From contig CM075857.1 of assembly GCA_037975125.1 (NCBI GenBank), forward strand, positions 22,732,822 through 22,796,821: 64,000 bases of DNA, written 5' to 3'. How positions within the stretch are numbered: position 1 is the first letter of the stretch; each line of letters opens with the position of its first letter. A program made the position numbers and the translations under genes. Source of the DNA: Latrodectus hesperus (lineage: Eukaryota; Arthropoda; Arachnida; Araneae; Theridiidae). Of this stretch, positions 36,589 to 51,800 are shown piece by piece. The notes under the pieces are model-generated. The model did not search any database, was not told the origin of the DNA, and saw only the letters and a list, made by a program, of their open reading frames with translations.

Positions 36589-36660
36589 CGTGGCCTAATG
36601 GTATAATGCTTTTTGGAGCATAATGTTTCAGGTTCAATCTCGGCCACTATTGAAAAATGA
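36589..36660 (+). mobile_element. tRNA-like SINE head next to a mariner remnant
   Basis: tggcctaatggta resembles a box A and ggttcaatctc a box B, about 40 bases apart, as in a tRNA-derived promoter. The sequence cannot fold into a full tRNA by eye, and it runs into the mariner-like remnant, so a SINE head is the better reading. Confidence 0.5.
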
Positions 36661-36729
36661 GAGGTAGATGTTGTGCTTCTGCTTTCTGGATGCATGCTAT
36701 GTTGGGGTGGGTGGTAATCTCAGGACTTT

Positions 36730-36925
36730 GCACCAATGGATTACCATCTTTCCCGCTCCCTGTCAAACCTATGAGGGGCTTTGCCTTCGACAATGAAGAT
36801 CTTAAAAACTGTCTCAACAACTTCTTCGATACCAGACCGGGCGATTTTTGGCAAAACGGCATCGAGTAATTGGCCAAGAGGTGGGAGGAGGCCGTAAACA
36901 GCAAAACCAAATTCATGATTGATTA
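36730..36925 (+). pseudogene. Mariner transposase C-terminal remnant
   Basis: The frames encode DYHLSRSLSN, then after a frameshift AFDNEDLKNCLNNFF, DFWQNGI, an in-frame TAA, and RWEEAVNSKTKFMID before the terminal stop. The order DYHL...FF...FxxxGI...LPxRWE...YxID is the C-terminal pattern of mariner transposases. The catalytic part is absent. It belongs to a different mariner lineage from the element in the prohibitin intron, judging by residue differences. Confidence 0.75.
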
Positions 36926-38400
36926 ATTTATTGTTATAGCTATTGATTTTTTTAAATAAAAGTCTTTGATAAAAATAGCTTAAAATTTATTCCCCAACAC
37001 AGAACCACACTTCCATTTTAAAAAATAAAATGAACTTTTAAGAAATTTGTAGTATTTGTAGAACACTATATTCATTATTATATAATATTTGTATATTTTC
37101 AATATAAAACGACTCTTCTTAATCCTCCTTAACTTTACAATCATCGATAAGTTTTATTTATTTTTAAATTCTATTATGTCCACTATAATGTAAAAAACAC
37201 AACTTTACTATAATGTATGGAACCATTGTAGGGAAAAATGTTATTTTATGAAATAAATTATAAATCTATTGATCTAAACATAATTATATGTTGTCTGATG
37301 AACTGTTTTAATCTCCATGAATTTTCTCGCGTATTCTCAGTTATAAAGTGGACTCACATTTAAAAAAATGTACCCAATAAAGATCAAGTTCCAATTACTT
37401 CATATTCCTAACCAGTTCCATGCTACATTCCTTCTTCGATAAATTATAATTCTTTGAAGATGCACTGCATAATTCATTCAATTTTCGACTACTAAAAATG
37501 TTTAATTGGATTCTTATTTCAAATGAATACTGTTTTATGGAAATTATAGTTATTTATTTATCCAATGCTTCATGAATAAAGTATTTAGATATATAAATCG
37601 TTATAAAATATAAAAATCTATAAAATATTAAACCAAAATAAAATATTTTAGAAAAGGAATTATATTTTATAAGAAAAATGTGCTTTTTATTTAAAAACTG
37701 CCGAGAAATCATTCAATTTTTAAAATGTTAAGTTATAGAAGATCTTCTATAACTTTATTTATTTTATAATGATTCAATAAACTTTGCCATCGATAATATA
37801 TCGATATCATCGATTCCTTAAACTGACAAAAGGTTCAATTTTATTAATAAGAACAATTGACAAAATTAAAAGAAATCATGGATGAAACCAAGAAATGAAA
37901 CAAATCTGTCAGTTAAGTGCGCATCGTACAAAAATACTTTCGAATGATATAAACGGATTCAGACGATTTAAATTTAGATTTAAAAAAGTTCTACGAATGA
38001 AATTTTCTAATATAAATCCGCTTAAAGAATTCAGGTGGTTTGTGAACTGAAATATTCCATATTAGTAGAATTCTATATGTATACATTTGAGGACATAAAT
38101 AAAAATATATAGAGAATTTTTACATTTTAACCCCAATGACCTAATTTGCTCTGATTTGCTCCTAATTTGCAATGCTCAGTTTGTAAAATGCTTTCAATCT
38201 GATGACACAATTTAATTTTCAGTTACATATTTATGCTCAGATATGTATACCTGCAGATATTTCCTATAATCAAATTGTTTTAATAATATAAATAAAAAAT
38301 AATTAAATTTATAGCTAACAAAATATATTAAAAAGCTAAAGTATGCTTTAATAAAAATTAAATTGAACTGAGGAAAGAAATAGGTAATAGTTCACATGAG
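36926..38400. other. Intergenic AT-rich DNA
   Basis: Nothing recognised. Confidence 0.5.
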
Positions 38401-38406
38401 TGAAAG

Positions 38407-38640
38407 ATGTTGTTATTAAGTATTCCATGTGAAAAACTTCACGTTGACGGAAAACTCCTAAACGTAAGGGGGCGTGATGTTGGAATTGTTGATATTTTGG
38501 GCACGAAAATTGAGAAATATCGATCGATTATTTTACGTCACGTGACGTCGGAGGGTTTTCCCTGTCACGTGGTATGTTTCCAATCTGCTCCGTAAATCCT
38601 TTCCCCTTGTCGTTTGCCACAATTGGCTAAATAGCTCTGT
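38407..38640. promoter_or_regulatory. Candidate regulatory patch with E-box/CRE palindrome
   Basis: A CpG-containing patch in very AT-rich DNA carries the perfect 14-base palindrome ACGTCACGTGACGT (38535-38548). This is a CACGTG E-box flanked on both sides by CRE-like half sites. A second CACGTG lies at 38566-38571. An open frame at 38407-38595 shows no domain. The sequence suggests bHLH-ZIP or bZIP binding, but regulatory function and target gene are inference. Confidence 0.35.
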
Positions 38641-41600
38641 GTATTTTAATATTTTGTTTTAATGATTTCAACATGAAATTGATTTCAACATGAAAAATCA
38701 TACATCTTCCAAACTTGCGTGTGCTGATTGTTAAATAAGTATCAGCAAATACGTCTAATTTAATTACTATTTTTTTTAATTTTCATATTTATTGATAAAT
38801 TTATTCATTATTTTTTTCTTCTCAAATAATTGTTAAAATTAAATATTTTCACTTAATAACCATTTTCAGTATCAACATGAATATTGTTGTTAAAAAAATG
38901 AGCTACGAAAAAGTGAAATAAAAAAAATTGTTGAAACTATTTTTCATACGTATAGATACTGAAGAAATTATGGTCTCAATTTCCCAATTTCAAATATAAA
39001 ATTATATAATTATATACTTGATAATAACACTATTAATTATAACTTACATTAGATATAAATGAAATAAATATTAATAATTTAAGCCTATTATTTCGTTTTA
39101 TTTTACATTTATCTTTAATTTTGATAGTTACGTGCAATATAGAACTAAATATATTTTTAATGAAGCACTTTACCATTTTTTCATAATTTAGTGACAAAAA
39201 AAAAAAAATGGAAATGAAATATTTTAACAGGAAAATTTGAATATTTCATTATTAACTTAAAAATTTTAACAATATCTTATATAATATGTGCATGTACATA
39301 TATATTATTGAAAAACAACTATTATTAAATATAAAAGGCAACAAAAAATACATCACAAAAATCCACAATAAGTTAAATATAATTTTAAATTTTATATTAT
39401 TGATTTATTTACAACTTGGTATTTTAACTTCTTATACTCTATAATTTAAGAATTTTAGTTTTAAAATAATATTATATCTACAATTTTAATTTGGAATTAC
39501 GAATTAAAAATGTATACTTATTTGTATTTGATTCACCTAATATTTTATGACAAAAATTAGCAAAAGGCTATAATTAACAAATCAAATTTTTGTAATTTCA
39601 GAATTTGTCTGGAATTATTTATTAGTATATTCTTAATTGGCGTAACATTTGGCGACAAAATTGGCAATCTTTTCTGTATTTCGAAAAGCAACCCTTGTAC
39701 TCCGCTTATGTTTCCGCTACAATCTCCCAAATGCCAAGCGTTGCAGGGAAAGCGACATTATATTTACTTGAAACATAATCAAGCATTTCTTGATGACTTT
39801 ATTACCATGTCGACAAATAATCCGACAAGAATCATTTTGTCATTGATGCAATTTATTCTCTGAAAATGTAAATCGTTTGTGATTGATTAGAAGAAAATCA
39901 ATTTTCGAAACTTATTAATATTCAGTAGAGAAATCAAGCAAAAGTATATTCTGCGTAAGTATGCAGTATTTTTACATGTATGTCTATTATTTATATTTAC
40001 AAAATAATTATTATTAATACTATAGATATTATATTTTACTTATAGTATCACATGTGATAATGAAAAATAAATATAAAATAAGAATATATAGTTAAATTAA
40101 TTACTGCAGTAGGGGTATAAATTTTTTTATTTTTCTGAAATGGTTCACAGATATGGTTGCAATTTATTTTATCTTTCAAATAATCAAAGTATTCCTTTAT
40201 TTGCTGTTATTAATTATGCATAATTTGGGTTATATTTCTGAAAAGTTATCATTAACTTACATTCAGTTATTGAGTAAATATTTGCGATTATGATTTCCTT
40301 GTTTTAATGTATTCGATTTTTTTATCTTCTACAAAAATATTAATAATATATTTAATAATAATTAATTCTTAAGCAATTAATTGTTTTACTTTTATTCAAT
40401 TATTCGAAAAATTTATTGTTCCATAGTTTCATTGCCGAATTCACAATTTATTTATTTTTTCTTAAGTTATACTTTTATTCACAACAAATTATGATTTATG
40501 TGAAAAATTTATATTTACAAACCCTATTATATTAAATTTTAAGTTTTCAATGTGTACTTAGTTGTTAATTAATGTACTCTACATAAATTAAATGAATGCG
40601 AATAAAATGTGTGTTTTTCATTAATTTAATATCAAATAATATTCAACTATTCTGTTTCCTCTATACAATTTAAAGTTCCATTTTTAATTCCAAAAGATTT
40701 TCATAAGTAATGCAATATTTTTAAAATGTTTTAAATGCTTTGCAACTACAAAAAATGTAAAACTTAGTTACAGATATTTTACATTTTAAAAATTTCCGGA
40801 AATAATTTAATGTTGATTGAAAATAACCCGCATTTCCTGTACAATTTTTAACCTCCAAATTAGGAAATAAAACAGTAAACTAATAATGCATTACAATTTA
40901 TAAAAGGTTAATTTTGAATTTGAAGACTGTAAATCATCAGACATTGTCAAAAATTCAGTTTCATCATAAACTTTAATTTATTTGCTTAAATATTAAAATT
41001 TTTAGATTAGAATTCTATTTTATACTAAAATCCACCATTTCCTATTCATGTAAATTATTAATAAAATTATGCATTTATTACAGATGTTAAATTTTATAAA
41101 TTTAAGCAAATAAAGTAAAAATGTTTTGTACATTATCGAAAATAATGATGTGTATCGCAATTTAAAGCAGTTTTATCAACAATATTATGTGTAAAAATGT
41201 TTGAGGTTTTTGCTTATGTTTTAAAATATATTTTACTCTGTTGAACATGGCGAGAAATTTGCAGAAATTTAACAGTCAATAAATATTTTCATAAATAGAT
41301 CTTGAAAGATTCACAAATGGCGTTGATATTCTTCTTCTGATATATTCAAAATTTGATTTAAAAATAAAAGAACAGTTTGATAAATTTCAAAAGGTAATCA
41401 AGAAAATTGTGCAAAAGATAAAAAATATTTCTATGATAAAAGAATAAGGGAATTTAATATTGTATGTAATCAAATTATAATATTGTCTAAAATGACTGTA
41501 TACAAATATACTTAACAATAGCTGCAAGAACGCTATATTACTCTTACATAGAATTAATATGTTTAAAGCAAAATAAATATTAAAACAAACTTTATAACAA

Positions 41601-42865
41601 TTGCTGTTAGATACAATTTTGTTTCAACTTATATTCCTAAACTAAGACATTCATATATCTTTATTTATATTTATCTTGTTCTTTTTATACGCAAATTGCT
41701 AAAAAAGGAGAAAAATATTTTATTTTCACAATACATTTATAAAACAAGGGGACTATTTGAAAAGAAATGTAATTTTTGACACATTTCAAATAATGGATAT
41801 CATCTGCTTTAATATAATAATAAGAATACGCCTGAATATAAGCTTTACTGCAACAATGTTTACTTTTCGGAAAAGTTAGTATTACAGAAGTTCCTAATTT
41901 TACTTTATCAAAATTCGTTTCCCCTTTCTGTTGTAAGAGGATCACACATAATTTAAAACTGATTCCCAAACTTTGCTGTTGATTTAAAAATTGAATAATA
42001 GGAGAATAAATCATATTTTATTAGTATGAGTATAAAAACAAAAATCACAATGTTTGCTCACATAAATATAGACACATTTTTTGAAAAAATTGGAATATTA
42101 TTGAAATAATTATTTGTAATATTTTATTCCTTTTTAATTACATTTTGCGTTATCTTTAATTTAGTTTTCGTATTTTTCAATCAATAAAAAATGTATGGAT
42201 CTTAATTCCATGTGAAGCCTGCCAAAATAATTAAGTTAGATATATATCCATTCGTTTGTACACGCCATTTAGCTTTAAGACTAAACTATTTGTCCTTCCC
42301 GCTTGTGAACTAGAAAACCATCAGTTACTATGGAAACGTAGCGTTACATAAAGACACTACTACGTTTTTGTTTATCCTATGATCATTTGGAATTTTTCAG
42401 CTGAATTTTCCTTATCCGATTGGTTTTCGAAAACAAAGCACTTATTTTTCAATGCAGAATTGTATTTTTTTCTGTTGTAATAATTAAATAAAAGTTTTTT
42501 AATTAGCTTTTAATAATAATGAAATTTCATTTCAAAACTTTGATTGTATGAGTACTAATAAAATACAACCTAAAATATTTTTAGATATTATATTTTATAT
42601 TTTAAGCAATATTAGAAGTTTAAGTCTAATAAATTTGAAACTAAATTTCCTATTCGTAGTTAATTTATATTTAAAAAGTCTACCATGTTAATTCTCAGAC
42701 CTCAATTGCTCTAAATATTCTTCAAAGTTTTTGAGGTCAATTGCTCTCAGACCTCAAAAATTCTAATTTTTCTTTGATTTTTAAAATAAAAAAATCATTT
42801 AAATTATTTGAAATAATAATTTAAATAATGTTTTGTTTGAAAAATCAATATTACGTTTTCTTTTC
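38641..42865. other. Long intergenic AT-rich stretch
   Basis: No gene recognised. The 109-codon frame at 41685-42014 (minus) has no domain or exon-like borders that I can see. A GC-richer patch near 42260-42370 contains the X-box-like GTTACTATGGAAAC. Confidence 0.45.
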
Positions 42866-42963
42866 AATATATATATATATATTCATACCTTAAGGCCCTT
42901 GGTCAGAAAAACGAATATGGGCACTGTAGGCCTTTGGCCACATATGGGCTGCCCTGCCGCAGG

Positions 42964-44388
<1,425 letters not shown>

Positions 44389-44402
44389 TCTTTTGCGACA
44401 AA

Positions 44403-44967
44403 GCAGAATGGTTAGCGCTCTTGCCTTCGGTTCAACAGTTCATAGGTTCGAATCCCACCTTGGGCATGTATGTTTGTTGTTGTTGTTGCTTAGGACACTT
44501 GGACGATCCAAGCTCGCTATGCCGTTGGCTATGCGAATTTAAGTCAACAGGAAGCGTCTTTCGTTTTAATCAGAGCACCACGAAGGTGAAAGTACGACTT
44601 TGCTCTAATAAGATGCCTCGTCATTTTGAACCACGGTCAGGTGACGAGGCCACACCTGAGCTGGCACCCTCCTCTCCCCATCCACGCCACAGGAAGGACT
44701 TTGGGCGTCACAGATGAACGTGGACACGTCCCCAACCCACGGAGCTCCAGCAACCCTGTGAAGGAGAGTACACCGTGGTCACCCCCCCAACCACTGCCCG
44801 CGGCAAATGATGCTTCACTTTGCTGAGCTTACGGGAAGCGGCGTGAAGCTACTGAGCCACTGGAGCGCAGTATGTTTGTAGTGGTTTGGAATCTCGTTTA
44901 AACCGTAGGTCCCGGTCTAATTAGACCTCGGGTGCAAAAAATGACCGTTGAGCGACAAACAAGCCAA
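44403..44967 (+). mobile_element. Full-length tRNA-derived SINE (family 1)
   Basis: The tRNA-like head has box A-like ggttagcgctc (44410) and box B ggttcgaatccc (44446-44457). It is followed by a GTT repeat, a GC-rich body of about 400 bases and the 3' segment cggtctaattagacctcggg, caaaaaatgaccgttgagcgac. A 14-base target duplication flanks it (TCTTTTGCGACAAA at 44389-44402, TCTTTTGTAACAAA at 44968-44981; two differences). It is the reference copy for the pieces at 1154, 2890, 31265 and 61485. The 98- and 66-codon frames inside it are not genes. Confidence 0.9.
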
Positions 44968-44981
44968 TCTTTTGTAACAAA

Positions 44982-45270
44982 TTGTGTTGTTGTTTCACCA
45001 GCTTACTTCTCTGTACCTAGCCCTGATTGGGGTCTACCAGTTAGGTGAAAGCAGCCCGGTCAGAGTTTTCATCATTTAGAAACAAGGACCAAGCAGAAAA
45101 CTTGAATACTTAACCTGCCCTCAAAAGAGGTATTATTTTATTCGGAGAACATGGAAACTACGACATATTTAACGCATCCAAGCCACCTTTAGTAAATACG
45201 ACAGATCGTAGGTTGAATCGGGGTTCGAACTCATGACCTCCCGATAATGATAACGACGGCCTTATAAACT
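44982..45270 (-). mobile_element. tRNA-derived SINE, second family
   Basis: On the minus strand a box B (gagttcgaacccc, 45223-45235 region) follows a degenerate head (gccgtcgttatcattatcggg). The other end carries an (aac)n-type tail abutting SINE 1. The body differs from family 1. The borders are approximate, since no target duplication was found. Confidence 0.65.
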
Positions 45271-46422
45271 AATTTAAATAACTTACCTAAAGCTGAAAAA
45301 AATAATGTAAAAACGTAATAAAGATACTTTTATATATAAATAAACATTTTAAAGACAGTGTATTTAGTTATCTTAAAAAATTTAAAAGATAAATTTTCAG
45401 GAGAATAGAAACAAAAAGGTAACAGAAAATACTTTTTTATCTTTACTTTTCTTGATAAAGGCAAAAAGGTATTAATTAAGGCAAGGTCAATATTTATATC
45501 AAAAATAAAATACTTCAATAATACAACTCACAAAAATTTCCCAGCTTTACTTCTTCTAATCTTCTTTCTATAACAATCGTCTTTTATTTCAGAAGAAATT
45601 AAATAGCTCTTTCAATACACTTTTTTCTATAGAGCTCTAAGTAAAAAGAAAAAAATTAAGAGCCTGTAAACAAGAGTTATGAAAATAGAAATACAGGATA
45701 AGCAAAGGAATTGAAATAAAAACTATTGCATTAAATTTCCAAAATTATCATTAAATTATGCTTATTTTTTTCCTTTTTTAATAATAATAATAAACTGGGA
45801 TTTGTAGTTTTCAGATTTTTATAAAAATTCTATTTTTAAAATAGAAATGAATACTTTAATCTAGTAAACATTGAAATAGAATAAAAATTAAAAAAGCTTT
45901 CTACTCTTTTTTATAAAAGATTTTGCGTGTTTTTTTAATCCCATTTATTCAAACCCAGTAATATCAACAGTGAGACAGCAATTATCATATTTAATCCCAA
46001 TAATTTCATAAATAATAACTTGATGGCTAGAATTCACTACTAAATTTTGTAAAGATTAATATTACCAGAATTGCGAATAATTTTAGGTAATTTCTCACAT
46101 TCAAAAAGAAAGCCATAATGTTTTAATATACATGGTTTCTTAAACTATTTCAATAACTGACACCTGCATTTCCTATGAAATTCTTTTAGATTTCCAATAT
46201 TCTAGAATTTTTTTAATACGAGAAAACATTTGAAAATTACTAATGGAATATTTTTCAAAATACAACTTTTGAAATACTTTTCGTCAAGAATAATGATTAT
46301 TCAAGAAAACTTTTCAATATTAATTATTTTTGATTTTAAATTTTCTTTTTATTTCTTTCAATTAATTCAATTAGTACTTTTCGAATGCCTAATAAATATT
46401 TGATGGTTATCAATAGCGTCAA

Positions 46423-46425
<3 letters not shown>
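45271..46425. other. Intergenic AT-rich DNA
   Basis: Nothing recognised. Confidence 0.5.

Positions 46426-46497
<72 letters not shown>
46426..46497. repeat. (AT)n microsatellite
   Basis: About 70 bases of AT repeat. A small palindrome, aataacattcaat/attgaatgttatt, follows at about 46505-46535. Confidence 0.95.
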
Positions 46498-46500
<3 letters not shown>

Positions 46501-46535
46501 GCAATAATAACATTCAATTAATATTGAATGTTATT

Positions 46536-47024
46536 TCTGCTTTCTTTTTAGTTACCACAACTCTCTTTTAAAAATAATTAAAAAATTTACTTTATCCAAA
46601 ATTTTTTTTGACATTCAGATGGATTTGAGAAAGTTAACTATGTATATTTTAACATTTAAAAAAGGAATAAATGTTTTATATTCAAAAATATCTTTGCAAA
46701 TGCATGAAAAATTTAAATTTAAAACTTAAAGAATAAAATATATCTTTATATTTGTGCAGTGCACAATCAATGCTGCTATTCAATTCCTCTTTTAAGGGAT
46801 GAAAAGAAGAGGTAGATCGGTTGGAAAAGTATTTTTTTGTATGTAGAAGTTATAAAAATTGAATTCTGTCCTAAGAAAAAAATTATGCTGAAAAGATGCA
46901 AGAGTATTTTGAATATGCATACTTGACATCACAGATCTACTACTAAGATCACAGAGAAAAATAATATTTAAGTATCAAATTCATTATTTGACCTTTGTTC
47001 AGAATTATGAGGTATGGTATGTTT
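46536..47024. other. Intergenic AT-rich DNA
   Basis: Nothing recognised. Confidence 0.5.
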
Positions 47025-47272
47025 TTGTCTTGTGCCAGATAGGCAGGCATTATGGGGTGCGCTGCTCTACTTTTCCAACTAAATCATATTTTGGTTTTCA
47101 GTACACACATACTATAGGAACTCGTTTATGGGGTAGGCAACCACTCACACAAAAAAGGGCTAGACAGAGAGAGAAAGTACATCCATGTCCAAACTGGGAT
47201 TCGAACCCACGACTTCCCTTTCCGCAGTCTGTGCCCCTGACCACTAGACAAGATGGGCGTCAAGGCATGGTA
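47025..47272 (-). mobile_element. tRNA-derived SINE, third family
   Basis: On the minus strand the head reads tcttgtctagtggtcagg (box A) and gtgggttcgaatccc (box B) at about 47190-47270. The anticodon region is expanded, so it is not a functional tRNA. A non-tRNA body (gtggttgcctaccccataa) extends down to about 47025. The frame at 46988-47314 is an artefact over it. Confidence 0.75.
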
Positions 47273-47290
47273 TGTACTATATATATGGTA

Positions 47291-47410
47291 TTACACAACT
47301 GGCTACTCATCTAGATTAGGTCTTAAGACGTAATCTAGATTAGTGGCAAATTGTGTGCTAAGCTAGATTACGTCTTAAGGCGTAATCTAGGTTAACTGCC
47401 AATTGTGTAA
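47291..47410. mobile_element. 120-base foldback MITE
   Basis: Both ends read TTACACAA inward, then a C or T and TGGC. Each half contains a near-palindromic core (ctagatta.g.cttaagac). The halves are reverse complements over most of their length, giving a cruciform-like element without coding capacity. A target duplication is not certain. Confidence 0.75.
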
Positions 47411-48019
47411 TCAAATCTTTATTCTGTTTGTGCATCAAATCTTTTTCCCCAAAATGAAATTGCCAATGGTTGTACAGAATGGAATGAAATTTGTATCAGG
47501 ATGGTGGACTAACTTAAAATAAAAGGTATGTTCCATTTCGTAATTTTGATTACTAAATTTGTAATAAATTTAAACATAGGTTAATTTGAACTTACTGTAA
47601 AATTGCTTACGTTGCAACACATCCCATTCCGGTAGTCTGCTCGCTTCAAGAATGAAGGCATGGGATTGATTCCCACTTAAAATTGTAACCACTGCAGTCA
47701 CAGAAAAATATGTTCGGAATTGGATCACCTTTTTCTTTCTGCCTTCCCGCATATTTTTTAAAATAATTATACTTACTATTTTTTTCTATTTTTGAAAATG
47801 AATTGTTTCTGCTCTGCGGTGCGGTGAAGGTGTTTAGCTCAACATGAAAGCAATTGGAATGTTGATGAAAGGAATCTCACCTTTAACATTTAAGAACTTT
47901 CTATCTTAAAAAAATTTTTAAGAAATTCCATATTCCATTCGCTTTTTTTTTTATGTGATCTATGCTTGAGAACTATACGTGTTTCAAAACAGCGTTTTGA
48001 TCAGAATTAATTAAATAAT
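47411..48019. other. Intergenic DNA
   Basis: No gene recognised. The 60-codon minus frame at 47570-47752 has no domain. Confidence 0.45.
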
Positions 48020-48425
48020 CTTCAGTTTTCAAAAACGCAATTCCCCCTTGAAGGGTGTATACGTTCTTCACAAGAATCCAATACCCAAAACGCTGGTGAG
48101 CTTGACCCATTAGTGAGATATAAATGCGATATATATTCTGTTCGAGAGGCCCCAGTCACCTGTTTGGTTTGGGTATTTGTTCTCGTTGTCTGAAGTGAAT
48201 TCAACCGTCTCAACCGAAGATATCCGTTGTGTTCATTCTTGGCGGCTGAGGTATGCAAAATATGTCATGGTCGCAATATCCTCCACGTAAAATGATACCT
48301 CTAGCTGGTCTTCTGCCTTATCCTTGCTTCTAAATTACAAAAGAACCACTTTCTATACGATGGAACACGCATCGGGTTATACTATATAAGGTGTCATCAC
48401 CATCAGCCCCTGTAGTGTTGAAAGT
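48020..48425. repeat. Unclassified GC-richer block, possibly an LTR fragment
   Basis: About 400 bases of moderate GC and non-local word use. On the minus strand a TATA-like ttatatagta lies near 48390 and a 78-codon frame runs 48258-48022, without a domain I recognise. An LTR or transposon fragment is likely but unproven. Confidence 0.3.
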
Positions 48426-48723
48426 TGAAAATACTAGTGCCACTCTATACAACTACGGATTTTGTTAAAAAAAGTTAAAATCTAGTTTAGGAGCTTCATT
48501 AATTTCTAGACAAATATAAAATCTCATTTTATGTGATGTTAATGTAAATGAATTTCTTAAAAAAAGTCAAAGATTTAGGACAAATGCCGCATGACAAATT
48601 CCATCTCCTATTGTTGCTTTCGAATGAATAACTTTTTATTTCTAGATAAAATATTCATTCAAAGTAACAATTATAGTTGAGAGGAAACACTTGTACAAGT
48701 AATTCCAAATGAGCTTTTTTCTG

Positions 48724-50950
<2,227 letters not shown>

Positions 50951-51012
<62 letters not shown>
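50951..51012. repeat. (AT)n microsatellite
   Basis: About 60 bases of pure AT repeat. Confidence 0.95.
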
Positions 51013-51013
<1 letters not shown>

Positions 51014-51408
51014 GGCCACTATTTATTGTTAAAAATCTTGGAAATCACTGACTAATCAAGTATTATATGGAATTTTGCCTCTTTGATGTAATTGAAAACA
51101 AAAATTATTTCTGAAGTCAAAATTGATCGAATAAATTTAATATTTTTTTCGCTTGGGAAATAAAGATAAGACAGTTATAATTAATTTCTCCAATTCTAAA
51201 TTAATTCTTCGTTTTTAATGACCGGATTATGTGTCATAAATAAAATGAAGAAAACTTTGAATATTCGATATTATTCGGAATTTATTGTAGAAAATAAATG
51301 TATCAGCTGCTTTAAAATTAGCAAACTTACCACATAAAAGCATGAAATGTTATTCGGTTGAAAATTATCAAATAAGTGATTATATATATATAATAGTACA
51401 TTTATATG

Positions 51409-51692
51409 AAATACTAGATGGAGAATAATACATTGAAAATACAAAATATAGTAAACAGATGGAAATATGTTCAATATGTAGTTTAAAATTTCAAAGAAAA
51501 AGAATCAAGGAAAATGGAACTAAAATAGAGCGAAACACCAAACGAAGAAGCTAGCCATATTGGTACTTCGCTCTATTTTAGTTCCATTTTCCTTTATTCT
51601 TTTTCTTTGAAATTTCAAACTACATATTGAACATATTTCCATCTTTTTACTATATTTTGTATTTTCAATGTATAATTCTCCATCTAGTATTT
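51409..51692. repeat. Long hairpin with 126-base arms
   Basis: Arms 51409-51534 and 51567-51692 are ungapped reverse complements with four mismatches in 126 positions and a 32-base loop. The arms contain aaatactagatgg at the base and aaaatagagcgaa next to the loop. There are no target duplications, and the only ORFs are short and uninformative. Confidence 0.95.
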
Positions 51693-51800
51693 GATTATTA
51701 TTCTCAATTCGGTTTTTGACTAATTTTATAATACATTATTCTCCATTTGATATTTTCAATGTATTATTCTCCATATGATATTTGATTATTATTCTCCATT
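51693..51800. repeat. Diverged tandem copies of the hairpin base
   Basis: The words tattattctccat and gatatttgattatt recur several times in 51672-51800, continuing the outer part of the hairpin's right arm as imperfect tandem copies. Confidence 0.6.

Noticed and set aside
44410..44470. Candidate tRNA gene
   Set aside because: Box A and box B are present, but the acceptor stem does not close and the SINE body follows; it is a SINE head. The same holds for 1265-1335, 36589-36660, 45200-45270 and 47190-47270.
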